Source: a bacterium (GTDB lineage: Bacteria > Bacillota_I > Bacilli_A > RFN20 > UBA1709). Taken from it: a stretch of 5,078 bases of DNA. The notes under the pieces were generated by a model. The model was not told where the DNA came from and made no database searches. It was given only the letters and a program-made list of their open reading frames with translations. Made by a program: the position numbers and the translations under genes. Below, piece by piece: positions 1-5,078 of this stretch. Position 1 is the stretch's first letter. The number at the start of each line of letters is the position of its first letter. The stretch spans positions 1-5,078 of the forward strand of contig JAAZGG010000159.1 of the NCBI GenBank assembly GCA_012511355.1, written 5' to 3'.

Positions 1-8
1 AATTTCTT

Positions 9-29
9 TTGCTAAAAGCAAGTTTTTTT
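9..29 (+). terminator. Possible weak terminator of a gene upstream of the window
   Basis: A 5-bp stem (TTGCT at 9-13, AGCAA at 17-21) with a three-base AAA loop is followed by G and seven T at 23-29. This is the shape of an intrinsic terminator on the plus strand. The stem is short and has only two G-C pairs, and the gene it would serve lies outside the window, so the call is tentative. Confidence 0.3.
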
Positions 30-43
30 AAAAGTACTAGTAA

Positions 44-90
44 GGTAGTTTAAAAATCAAACCAAAACATGAATGATTATTCAAACTACC
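44..90. repeat. 8-bp inverted repeat upstream of the TetR gene
   Basis: GGTAGTTT at 44-51 is repeated as its exact reverse complement AAACTACC at 83-90, with 31 bases between. The spacer itself contains GAAT-GATT-ATTC (71-82), a small inverted repeat. No T-run follows on either strand, so it does not look like a terminator. It may be a regulator binding region, a weak RNA hairpin or chance in AT-rich DNA. No gene was found in 1-244. Confidence 0.35.
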
Positions 91-104
91 GTGCATTTAT
101 TTTA

Positions 105-132
105 TTTACGAAAAAAGTGCGATTTTTACGAA
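105..132. repeat. Two direct copies of TTTACGAA 20 bp apart
   Basis: TTTACGAA occurs at 105-112 and again at 125-132, a start-to-start distance of 20 bp, or about two helical turns. The pair lies 40 to 67 bp upstream of the -35 box of the TetR gene. Such spacing is compatible with a pair of binding sites on one face of the helix, but an 8-mer of this composition can recur by chance. Confidence 0.25.
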
Positions 133-171
133 TTATTTTCTTAAAAACCCGAACGATAAGAAAAGTTTTAC

Positions 172-200
172 TTGCAATTCGTCCTTATTTATTGTATCTT
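172..200 (+). promoter_or_regulatory. Promoter of the TetR-family gene
   Basis: TTGCAA at 172-177 serves as a -35 box and TATCTT at 195-200 as a -10 box, separated by exactly 17 bp. This resembles a sigma-A promoter with two mismatches in the -35 box and two in the -10 box. Transcription would start near 206-208, about 38 bases before the chosen start codon and at the left edge of the palindrome at 204-224. Confidence 0.6.
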
Positions 201-203
201 AAC

Positions 204-224
204 AATCAGTGTTGAATACTGATT
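204..224. promoter_or_regulatory. Near-perfect 21-bp palindrome, candidate TetR operator
   Basis: The arms AATCAGT (204-210) and ACTGATT (218-224) are exact reverse complements. Inside them TT (212-213) pairs with AA (215-216) around a central G at 214. Nine of ten positions are symmetric; only 211/217 fails. The site starts four bases after the -10 box and covers the expected transcription start. TetR dimers bind palindromes of this kind in their own promoters, so autorepression by the downstream gene is the natural inference. The site could also form a hairpin in the 5' leader. The same arms were not seen in the exporter or hydrolase promoter regions. Confidence 0.65.
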
Positions 225-231
225 CACTTTT

Positions 232-237
232 AGGAGG
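232..237 (+). promoter_or_regulatory. Ribosome binding site that fixes the TetR start
   Basis: AGGAGG lies seven bases before the ATG at 245. The frame is also open from a GTG at 209, but that codon sits inside the palindrome at the presumed transcription start and has no ribosome binding site. The ATG is therefore the start. Confidence 0.85.
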
Positions 238-244
238 AATAAAT

Positions 245-868
245 ATGTTTCGTTATGACAATATCAAACAACCAAAGACAAGAAAGGGGCGCGAAACTTT
301 TGAAAGAATCGTCCGCGCTGGTGAAAAACTATTTCATCTTTTAACCTACCCTGTTGCCTCTATCACCGATATTGCTAGGGAAGCGAAAATCGGTATTGGA
401 ACCTTCTATTTATATTTTGAAAGCAAACAAAGTCTTTTTAGATATCTAGTTTTATCTTACCATCACGAAATTCGCCGCGACATCGCTGAACTTGCCCGTG
501 ATGGCAAAAACCGGCAAGAAGTGGAGCGTCTAGGTTTTAAAGCCTTCTTCCGCTACATCTTCAAAAATCCTTATGCCTACACTATTATTTGGCAATCGCT
601 AGTCGTTGACAAAGAACTTTTTAATTATTATTACACAACCTTTGCCGATAAATATCGCATCGGTATTCAAAAAGCCATTGACGATGGGGAAATCTATCCC
701 GATATGAGTGCCATTGATATCGCCTATGCCTTGATGGGCATCACTAACTTTGTCGGTCTTAAACTTTCGGTCTTTAATGATGGGATTAAACCGACAGCCA
801 AAGACATTGACAAAACGGTTGATGAGGCGATGAAACTCGTCAGCCATGGAATTTTTATTAAGAAATAA
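245..868 (+). CDS. TetR/AcrR-family transcriptional regulator
   Basis: This encodes a 207-residue DNA-binding repressor of the usual TetR length. The N-terminal helix-turn-helix domain spans about residues 16-69. The segment SITDIAREAKIGIGTFYLYF (39-58) followed by ESKQSLF carries the family signature: a recognition helix, then the Y-x-Y-F turn and a K near residue 61. The remaining residues, about 75-207, should form the helical ligand-binding and dimer domain. The stretch around NPYAYTIIWQSLVVDKELF loosely recalls the FadR-like branch of Bacillota, but the ligand cannot be named. The ATG at 245 is chosen because of the AGGAGG seven bases upstream. The gene has its own promoter, with a palindrome over the transcription start, which suggests autoregulation. 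It ends in TAA just before a terminator shared with the convergent hydrolase. No divergent target gene is visible, so its regulon is unknown. Confidence 0.9.
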   Translation: MFRYDNIKQPKTRKGRETFERIVRAGEKLFHLLTYPVASITDIAREAKIGIGTFYLYFESKQSLFRYLVLSYHHEIRRDIAELARDGKNRQEVERLGFKAFFRYIFKNPYAYTIIWQSLVVDKELFNYYYTTFADKYRIGIQKAIDDGEIYPDMSAIDIAYALMGITNFVGLKLSVFNDGIKPTAKDIDKTVDEAMKLVSHGIFIKK

Positions 869-873
869 GCAGT

Positions 874-899
874 AAAAAAAGGTTCAAGCGAACCTTTTT
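874..899. terminator. Bidirectional terminator between TetR and hydrolase genes
   Basis: AAAAAGGTTC (876-885) and GAACCTTTTT (890-899) form a perfect 10-bp stem with an AAGC loop. The T-run at 895-899 serves the plus-strand TetR transcript. The A-run at 874-880 becomes seven T on the minus strand and serves the hydrolase transcript. The hydrolase stop codon (898-900) overlaps the hairpin, so the hydrolase transcript ends almost at the coding end. Confidence 0.85.
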
Positions 900-1791
900 A
901 TTTTAGATGCTCTTTGAAGCTCTGGGCTAAAAAATCTGTTTGGTCAATGATAGGGGAATGCCCTGAATCTTTAATGACCACGAATTCCAACTGTTTAAAA
1001 CCTTCCTTATTTTCTAAGGCCATGTAAGAAGGAACTGTAATATCCTTTTCACCCCAATAGCTCACAATAGGACAGGTGACCTTAGCAGCTAAACCATTAC
1101 CAGGATTATAGCCATTATGCTTATCGGACATATTGAAGTTAGCTAAAGCCCAGTCAACATCTATCAAGCAGCGTTGCTTAAGAGTTTCCGTTAAATAGAT
1201 GTGACCATCCTCTGGACTTGGTCCTCTACCAGCACTATAGATAGCAAAATTCCAAACATTCTCCATTAACTCATAATTTTTAGCCTCAATGGCCGTTTGG
1301 ACTGGCAAAACCTGAACGGGATCTAGAGCCATCTCTTCTTTGCTCTTATAGACTTGCCCTAATAAAACTTGACCATTGGCGTCTTTCTTGTAAACAGGAT
1401 AACCACGATATGACATCGAATTGACTAACAATACCTGTTTGACAAGTTTGGGATAAGTGGCCGCTAAATACAGGACCACACCCCCGCCCGCTGACCAGCC
1501 AGCAAAGGCGGCCTTCTTAATGGCGAGTTTGTCACAAAAGGCTTTGATGTCTTCACCTAATTCTTCAAGACTATCAAAGGGCTTATTGTAGGAACTGTCA
1601 CCAAGACCGCGAAAATCGGGAGCATAAATTTTGTAATCATGCTCTAGTTTTTCAATCAAAGGTGTCCAGTGAATAGAAGAAGACATGTTGCCATGGAGCA
1701 AGACTAAAACCTTGTCTCCCTTGCCCTCTTCAAGGTAGGCGATTTTCTCGCCACTAGGAATTTCAACATACTTTTTAATATACTTTTTCAT
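898..1791 (-). CDS. Alpha/beta-hydrolase-fold protein
   Basis: This 297-residue protein has the length of a single-domain alpha/beta hydrolase. The oxyanion-hole motif HGN is at 33-35. A PDFRGLGDS segment (58-66) matches the conserved strand and turn after it. The nucleophile elbow GWSAGG (98-103) places the catalytic serine at 100. The likely acid is Asp250 in WGEKD, and the likely base is His278 in DSGHS, so the triad is complete. A cap region of helices lies about residues 125-230. No signal peptide or membrane segment is seen, so it is probably cytoplasmic. The family includes esterases, lipases, lactonases and C-C hydrolases, and the substrate cannot be read from the sequence. The ATG at 1791 follows AGGAGG (1798-1803) by six bases. 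The gene has its own promoter 83 bases or less downstream of the exporter gene, though read-through from the exporter is possible because no terminator lies between them. Confidence 0.92.
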   Translation of the reverse strand: MKKYIKKYVEIPSGEKIAYLEEGKGDKVLVLLHGNMSSSIHWTPLIEKLEHDYKIYAPDFRGLGDSSYNKPFDSLEELGEDIKAFCDKLAIKKAAFAGWSAGGGVVLYLAATYPKLVKQVLLVNSMSYRGYPVYKKDANGQVLLGQVYKSKEEMALDPVQVLPVQTAIEAKNYELMENVWNFAIYSAGRGPSPEDGHIYLTETLKQRCLIDVDWALANFNMSDKHNGYNPGNGLAAKVTCPIVSYWGEKDITVPSYMALENKEGFKQLEFVVIKDSGHSPIIDQTDFLAQSFKEHLK

Positions 1792-1809
1792 ATTTTACCT
1801 CCTATTTTT

Positions 1810-1830
1810 AAACCCCTATTTTCAGGGTTT
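1810..1830 (-). promoter_or_regulatory. Hairpin in the 5' leader of the hydrolase gene
   Basis: AAACCC (1810-1815) and GGGTTT (1825-1830) form a 6-bp stem with a nine-base loop. It lies between the expected transcription start (about 1833) and the AGGAGG at 1798-1803. No T-run follows on the minus strand, so it is not a good terminator. It may be an operator or a leader structure that affects translation. The evidence is only the symmetry. Confidence 0.35.
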
Positions 1831-1839
1831 CTTTCCCTC

Positions 1840-1868
1840 ATTATACAAACGATTTTCCCTTTTGTTAA
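1840..1868 (-). promoter_or_regulatory. Promoter of the hydrolase gene
   Basis: On the minus strand TTAACA (1863-1868) is a -35 box with one mismatch to consensus and TATAAT (1840-1845) is a perfect -10 box, 17 bp apart. Transcription should start near 1833. The -35 box begins seven bases after the exporter stop codon. Two copies of AGGGAAA (minus strand, at 1832-1838 and 1854-1860) flank the -10 box at a 22-bp distance and might be regulator sites. Confidence 0.75.
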
Positions 1869-1874
1869 TAATTT

Positions 1875-2465
1875 TTATTCACTTCTTAAAGCTTCGACCG
1901 GATCTTTCTTAGCAGCGGCTCGAGCCGGAATAATGCCGGCAATAAGCGTTAAAACAACACTTATAATCACCAAAATCACCGCCCCTTGCCAAGGCAAGGC
2001 CGCCACATGGCCAATATCGGCTAAGGCATCAATAATGAAATTAACTGGGATGTCTAAAATCACCGTAGCCACCACCCCAAGCAGGCCTGCTGCTAGGCCT
2101 TCAATAAAGGTCTCGCAGTTAAAAACCCGAGAAATATCGCGCTTGCTGGCCCCAATCGCTCGTAGAATGCCTATCTCTTTAGTTCGCTCCAAAACTGAGA
2201 TATTGGTAATTATGCCAATCATGATAGAAGAGACAATTAAAGAAATGGAAACAAAGGCAATCAGAACATAAGAAATCGCATTGATGATGGTGGAAACTGA
2301 AGCCATCAGTAAACCCACATAATCTGTGTACTTGATCTGTTCATCTTGTTCATGATTTTGGTTATACTCCTCAATCAAGTCATTGATATTTTCCTTGGCC
2401 GCAAAACTGACTGGATAAATATTGATTCTACTTGGCCTTTCATAGTCCACTTGTCCTAAACTCAC
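1875..2465 (-). CDS. C-terminal FtsX-type permease part of the interrupted MacB-like exporter
   Basis: This is the downstream part of the exporter, in the same frame as the 626-residue part and separated from it by a TAG codon. If translated alone it would begin at the GTG at 2465 and give 196 residues, but no ribosome binding site precedes that GTG. It contains the end of the extracellular domain, with INIYPVSFAAKENIN (14-28), followed by three membrane helices at about 62-86, 118-145 and 160-180. ERTKEIGILRAIGASKRD (93-110) is the conserved FtsX coupling segment between the first two of these helices, and PARAAAKKDPVEALR (180-194) is the typical FtsX end. A free-standing permease would also need the N-terminal helix that lies in the upstream part. 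It is therefore best read as the 3' part of one broken or recoded gene, not as an independent gene. Confidence 0.75.
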   Translation of the reverse strand: MSLGQVDYERPSRINIYPVSFAAKENINDLIEEYNQNHEQDEQIKYTDYVGLLMASVSTIINAISYVLIAFVSISLIVSSIMIGIITNISVLERTKEIGILRAIGASKRDISRVFNCETFIEGLAAGLLGVVATVILDIPVNFIIDALADIGHVAALPWQGAVILVIISVVLTLIAGIIPARAAAKKDPVEALRSE

Positions 2466-2477
2466 AAGGACTAAATT

Positions 2478-2480
2478 CTA
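2478..2480 (-). other. In-frame TAG codon interrupting the exporter gene
   Basis: The codon order on the minus strand is GCG ACG GCC TAG AAT TTA GTC CTT GTG AGT. The frame before the TAG runs from the ATG at 4358, and the frame after it runs unshifted to the TAA at 1875. Removing this one stop gives a continuous chain of about 827 codons with the complete ATPase plus FtsX layout. The other complete genes in the window end in TAA or TGA, so TAG is not otherwise seen as a stop here. A point mutation from a codon such as CAG, AAG or GAG is the simplest explanation. Stop-codon recoding or a sequencing error cannot be excluded. Confidence 0.85.
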
Positions 2481-4358
2481 GGCCGTCGCATCTTCAATCG
2501 CTTCACCCGTCAACAAATATTTATTAGGCGAATTCCTTTGATCAGTAAGTAGCTGCGAGGCGTTGGCATAGTCAATCAAGCGAGTGGATAATTTTGGTGA
2601 GTAAGCGATGGCACCGCGCAAAACATTTGAAGAAGCATCTTCAGCCGGTTTAACAATACCGGAAATCTTTAAATCAAAACCCTTATCAATCAGGACCTGT
2701 TTAACAAAGGCGGCATCATCATGTTTATCAACATAAGAACCATCAGCCTGTTTTTCATAATAATCAACCGAACTTGCAACTCGATAAGTTAAACCTAAAA
2801 TATCCTCATATTCATAACTCTCGCTTTCAAAAGGCGTGGTATCCCCACCTACAGTGCGTATAATTAGTTCATCGATCTCCGAAGCTTCTCTTAAGCCAAT
2901 CGCATAGAGTAGATAGTCGGCGATACCATTATCTTTATCCATAACTAAAACCACTTCATTATCGGTTGTGGGCCAAGCTCCCGCCGCTAATTGATACTGC
3001 GACTCTAAGAATTCTTGATTTCCTATTAGTTCCTGCCAAACATCAGCACGCTGCATCATAGAATCAAAAGATGCTAGATAGGGACGAGTGTAAGGACTTA
3101 GATTCTCACTAAGAGAATAGGGATTCAAACACTCAAGTTTAGTTTCATAATTGCTCTTATAAATATTCAAATCAACATCATAAATATATTGGATATCGGT
3201 GACTAAAGGCTCAAATTTTTCCTTGTTTTCATCAAGATAAGTTTTAAAAGTTTTTAAGTCATTCTCACTAAAACTACTAGCCATAGCCGTGATAATCGTG
3301 GTTAAAACATCATTAGAATAGACATGCTGATCATCTCTTTCTGTTTTATCGGCTTCTTTTAAATTAGCCAAACTATTCAAATCGGTTGAAACCGTTTCAA
3401 TGGTTATAGGATAAGAAGAAAGCGTCTCCTCTTCCACACGACTGATATAATTTTGGAAGCCGCTGGAAAGGGAAAGGATTAAGGCGATGCCAATTATGCC
3501 AATACTTCCAGCAAAGGCCGTTAGAATCGTTCGACCTTTTTTAGTCAACAAATTATTAAGACTAAGCATAAAAGCCGTTTTTAAAGACATCCCCACTCTT
3601 TTTTCTTTACCGACTTTGTTTTCGGCTACTAAACGCTGATAATTCTTCACCTCTTCTTCTAACATTTGAACTTCTTCCTCATTCAAGGGATTAGAATCGC
3701 TTTGAACCTCACCATCTAATAAACGAATGATTCTAGTCGCATATCGCTTAGCAAGCTCAGGATTATGCGTCACCATAATTACCAGATGATCCTTAGAAAT
3801 ATTCTTAAGAATTTCTAGTACTTGGACACTGGTTTCCGTATCTAAGGCCCCAGTTGGTTCATCGGCTAAAATGATATGGGGGTTATTGACAATCGCTCGA
3901 GCAATCGCCACTCTTTGCATCTGTCCCCCACTCAATTGATTGGGTTTTTTATTAATCTGATCAGCTAGACCGACTTTCGTCAAAGCCTCAACTGCCCTTT
4001 TACGGCGTTCACCTTTACTAATACCTGATAAAGTTAAGGATAATTCAACATTGCTTAAAATACTTTGATGAGCGATAAGATTATAAGTTTGAAAAACAAA
4101 ACCGACACGGTGATTACGGTAGGTATCCCAATCATGGTCATTAAATTTTTTGGTAGATTTCCCATCAATGACCAAATCGCCATGACTATACTCATCTAGA
4201 CCGCCGATAATATTTAGTAGAGTGGTCTTACCACAACCACTAGGTCCTAAAATCGCCACAAATTCCTTCTGCCTAAACGCTAGATTAACTCCTTTTAAGG
4301 CCCGAACACTTAAATTGCCTGAAATATAGTCCTTAAAGATGTTTTTTAAGTTAAGCAT
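2478..4358 (-). CDS. MacB-like ABC exporter, ATPase plus N-terminal permease part (cut by TAG)
   Basis: The 626-residue product has all ATPase motifs: Walker A GPSGCGKT (38-45), Q-loop Gln90, signature LSGGQ (142-146), Walker B IILADE (162-167) with D-loop ALD (171-173), and switch His198. A charged linker at about 220-256 leads to MSLKTAFMLSLNNLLTKKGR (257-276) and a first membrane helix at about 277-297. A long extracellular domain follows to the TAG. This is the MacB/LolD-type fused ATPase and FtsX permease, which works as a dimer powering extracellular events such as peptide or drug export or antimicrobial resistance. The substrate is unknown. Three of the four expected membrane helices are missing here and are found in the same frame after the TAG, so the truncated product alone should not work as a transporter. 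The ATG at 4358 follows GAAAGGG (4367-4373) by eight bases. Its own promoter precedes it. Confidence 0.9.
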   Translation of the reverse strand: MLNLKNIFKDYISGNLSVRALKGVNLAFRQKEFVAILGPSGCGKTTLLNIIGGLDEYSHGDLVIDGKSTKKFNDHDWDTYRNHRVGFVFQTYNLIAHQSILSNVELSLTLSGISKGERRKRAVEALTKVGLADQINKKPNQLSGGQMQRVAIARAIVNNPHIILADEPTGALDTETSVQVLEILKNISKDHLVIMVTHNPELAKRYATRIIRLLDGEVQSDSNPLNEEEVQMLEEEVKNYQRLVAENKVGKEKRVGMSLKTAFMLSLNNLLTKKGRTILTAFAGSIGIIGIALILSLSSGFQNYISRVEEETLSSYPITIETVSTDLNSLANLKEADKTERDDQHVYSNDVLTTIITAMASSFSENDLKTFKTYLDENKEKFEPLVTDIQYIYDVDLNIYKSNYETKLECLNPYSLSENLSPYTRPYLASFDSMMQRADVWQELIGNQEFLESQYQLAAGAWPTTDNEVVLVMDKDNGIADYLLYAIGLREASEIDELIIRTVGGDTTPFESESYEYEDILGLTYRVASSVDYYEKQADGSYVDKHDDAAFVKQVLIDKGFDLKISGIVKPAEDASSNVLRGAIAYSPKLSTRLIDYANASQLLTDQRNSPNKYLLTGEAIEDATA

Positions 4359-4393
4359 TTAATCATCCCTTTCTTGTATTTTCCTAAGTTTCA

Positions 4394-4423
4394 ATATAAC
4401 ACAAGGCAATTTAATTTTGTCAA
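4394..4423 (-). promoter_or_regulatory. Promoter of the exporter gene
   Basis: On the minus strand a perfect -35 box TTGACA (4418-4423) is followed after 18 bp by TTATAT (4394-4399). Read one base further, TATATT (4393-4398) with a TGT in front is an extended -10 form at 19 bp. The promoter starts 12 bases after the T-run of the terminator of the neighbouring operon, so the exporter appears to be a separate transcription unit. No copy of the TetR-gene palindrome is seen here. Confidence 0.65.
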
Positions 4424-4435
4424 TAATATGCTTTT

Positions 4436-4459
4436 AAAAAACCGAGAAGAATTCTCGGT
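4436..4459 (-). terminator. Terminator of the HTH/SHOCT-like operon
   Basis: ACCGAGAA (4441-4448) and TTCTCGGT (4452-4459) form a perfect 8-bp stem with a three-base loop. On the minus strand it is followed by a run of T (4436-4440, plus the last stem base). The TGA stop of the 83-residue gene overlaps the first stem base. The hairpin directly after TGA also supports TGA being a true stop in this organism. Confidence 0.88.
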
Positions 4460-4710
4460 CATAACTTTACTCTAACTATCGTCACATCGTTGGCCTCAAT
4501 ATCCACTAAAATATAGCCCTTAGAATCGCGAGCCTGTTTTTTAAGTATCTTTAGAATTTCAAGGCCATTTTTGATTTCAAAACGACTTTTTTTATCTAAA
4601 TTGGCTTTGTTCTTAGTTAAAATTCTATTTATCAATCTTACTGGGACAAGGGGAAGGAAAATCGGAATAGTAATAGCTCGTTTATTACCCTCTTTGATTT
4701 TAATTAACAT
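4459..4710 (-). CDS. Small conserved-looking protein, second gene of the operon
   Basis: This 83-residue protein has no family name I can give with certainty. It has an N-terminal strand segment (MLIKIKEGNKRAITIPI), a segment LPLVPVRLINRIL at 19-31, a basic helical middle (about 32-62), and a C-terminal strand pair ILVDIEANDVTIVRVKL (67-83). The layout mirrors the C-terminal domain of the protein encoded just upstream, which has LPLTLVRLMI and KLVDIDTGDGDKVEIYV at the matching places, so the two may share a SHOCT-like fold. The hydrophobic stretch at 13-31 is probably too broken by prolines and an arginine to be a membrane helix. The start ATG overlaps the end of the upstream gene by 11 bases and has no clear ribosome binding site, so translational coupling is likely. 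It ends in TGA inside the terminator. Confidence 0.75.
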   Translation of the reverse strand: MLIKIKEGNKRAITIPIFLPLVPVRLINRILTKNKANLDKKSRFEIKNGLEILKILKKQARDSKGYILVDIEANDVTIVRVKL

Positions 4711-5078
4711 CTTGATCTAAAGTCTCAACATAAATTTCGACTTTGTCGCCATCTCCCGTGTCAATATCTACGAGTTTTCCTAACACGCCCTGCTCGATAA
4801 GCGTCAATAATTCATCCCAATTTATGAAGGAAGAGATATCTTTGCCATTGATGCTGGGATCAACACCTTTTTCAATCATCAATCTGACTAAAGTCAAAGG
4901 TAGATTGATATTAACCTTATCCCCATCTTCCGAAAGCACTCTAATCCTTAAAATCATCTTCGCTAAATCTTTTTTACTGGGCTTTTCAATAGAAAGCACC
5001 TCCGGCTTCTTTTCTCTCCCTAGTAATTCATCAACTGTTGTCCCTAATAATTCGGCAATGCTTAATAATAAGGAGATA
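4700..5078 (-). CDS. XRE-like helix-turn-helix protein with YvlB/SHOCT-like C-terminal domain (start outside window)
   Basis: The frame is open from the TAA at 4700 to the window edge, giving 125 visible residues; the true start lies beyond. A GTG at 4999 is possible but is internal: the 26 codons before it read ISLLLSIAELLGTTVDELLG and so on, the typical end of an XRE/Cro-type helix-turn-helix domain (compare L-x-x-I-A-x-x-L-x-V-x-V-D-E-L-L). After a charged linker follows a second domain, about 85 residues: ILRIRVLSEDGDKVNINLPL, a helical middle with WDELLTLIEQGVLGKLVDID, and GDKVEIYVETL. This matches my memory of the N-terminal segment of Bacillus YvlB and related SHOCT-like domains, found near PspC-type envelope-stress genes. 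It is probably a DNA-binding regulator, with the second domain for protein contacts. It is cotranscribed with the 83-residue gene. Confidence 0.8.
   Translation of the reverse strand, partial: ISLLLSIAELLGTTVDELLGREKKPEVLSIEKPSKKDLAKMILRIRVLSEDGDKVNINLPLTLVRLMIEKGVDPSINGKDISSFINWDELLTLIEQGVLGKLVDIDTGDGDKVEIYVETLDQDVN

Noticed and set aside
209..244. GTG start extending the TetR protein by 12 residues
   Set aside because: The GTG lies inside the palindrome at the presumed transcription start with no ribosome binding site. AGGAGG is correctly spaced for the ATG at 245.
599..847. 82-codon open frame on the minus strand
   Set aside because: It lies entirely opposite the well-supported TetR gene and shows no family features or ribosome binding site.
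1933..2271. 112-codon open frame on the plus strand
   Set aside because: It is antisense to the permease segment with its clear FtsX motifs, and its low-complexity composition is that of a shadow frame.
2463..2480. Frameshift as the cause of the split exporter
   Set aside because: Both parts are in the same reading frame; only the TAG separates them.
4359..4440. A copy of the TetR operator in the exporter promoter
   Set aside because: No AATCAGT or ACTGATT arm was found here, so control of the exporter by the TetR protein is not supported.
4459..4461. TGA read as tryptophan (mycoplasma code)
   Set aside because: TGA is followed at once by a terminator hairpin and T-run, and the tryptophans checked in the hydrolase use TGG.
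4997..4999. GTG as the true start of the YvlB-like protein
   Set aside because: The GGAG in front looks like a ribosome binding site, but the upstream frame is open and encodes a recognisable helix-turn-helix end, so the codon is most likely internal.
1..5078. Insertion sequence, CRISPR array, tRNA or rRNA
   Set aside because: No transposase-like frame, regular repeat-spacer series or RNA gene pattern was recognised on either strand.

Overview
The window is AT-rich DNA with strong AGGAGG-type ribosome binding sites, sigma-A-like promoters and short T-tailed terminators. It also carries gene families common in low-GC Gram-positive bacteria. This points to a Bacillota (Firmicutes) or closely related lineage. 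TGA is used as a stop directly before a terminator, and the tryptophan codons checked are TGG, so the code looks standard rather than the mycoplasma code. A finer taxonomic call is not supported.

Left part (1-900). A regulatory stretch of about 240 bases holds a possible upstream terminator, an 8-bp inverted repeat, a direct repeat and a good promoter. Just after the -10 box lies a near-perfect 21-bp palindrome. The promoter drives a TetR-family repressor (245-868), and the palindrome sits where an autoregulatory operator would be. A bidirectional terminator separates this gene from a convergent alpha/beta hydrolase (898-1791, minus strand), which has its own promoter.

Middle (1875-4358, minus). 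A MacB-like ABC exporter gene, with ATPase and FtsX-type permease in one chain, is cut by a single in-frame TAG codon. The first 626 codons hold the complete ATPase, the first membrane helix and most of the extracellular domain. After the TAG the same frame continues without a shift into the rest of that domain and the three C-terminal membrane helices. Read through, it would be one protein of about 827 residues, so this is a nonsense-interrupted gene, a recoded stop or a sequence error.

Right part (4459-5078, minus). A two-gene operon runs in from outside the window. Its first gene encodes a protein whose frame stays open to the window edge. The edge region looks like the end of an XRE-type helix-turn-helix domain, joined to a YvlB/SHOCT-like small domain. 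Its last 11 bases overlap the start of an 83-residue protein with a similar layout, and the operon ends in a clear terminator. The exporter promoter lies directly beyond that terminator.

The right-hand operon and the exporter suggest an envelope-related or transport-related neighbourhood, but no pathway linking all the genes can be shown from the sequence. The palindrome next to the TetR gene was not found in front of the exporter or the hydrolase, so the sequence does not support control of those genes by this repressor.
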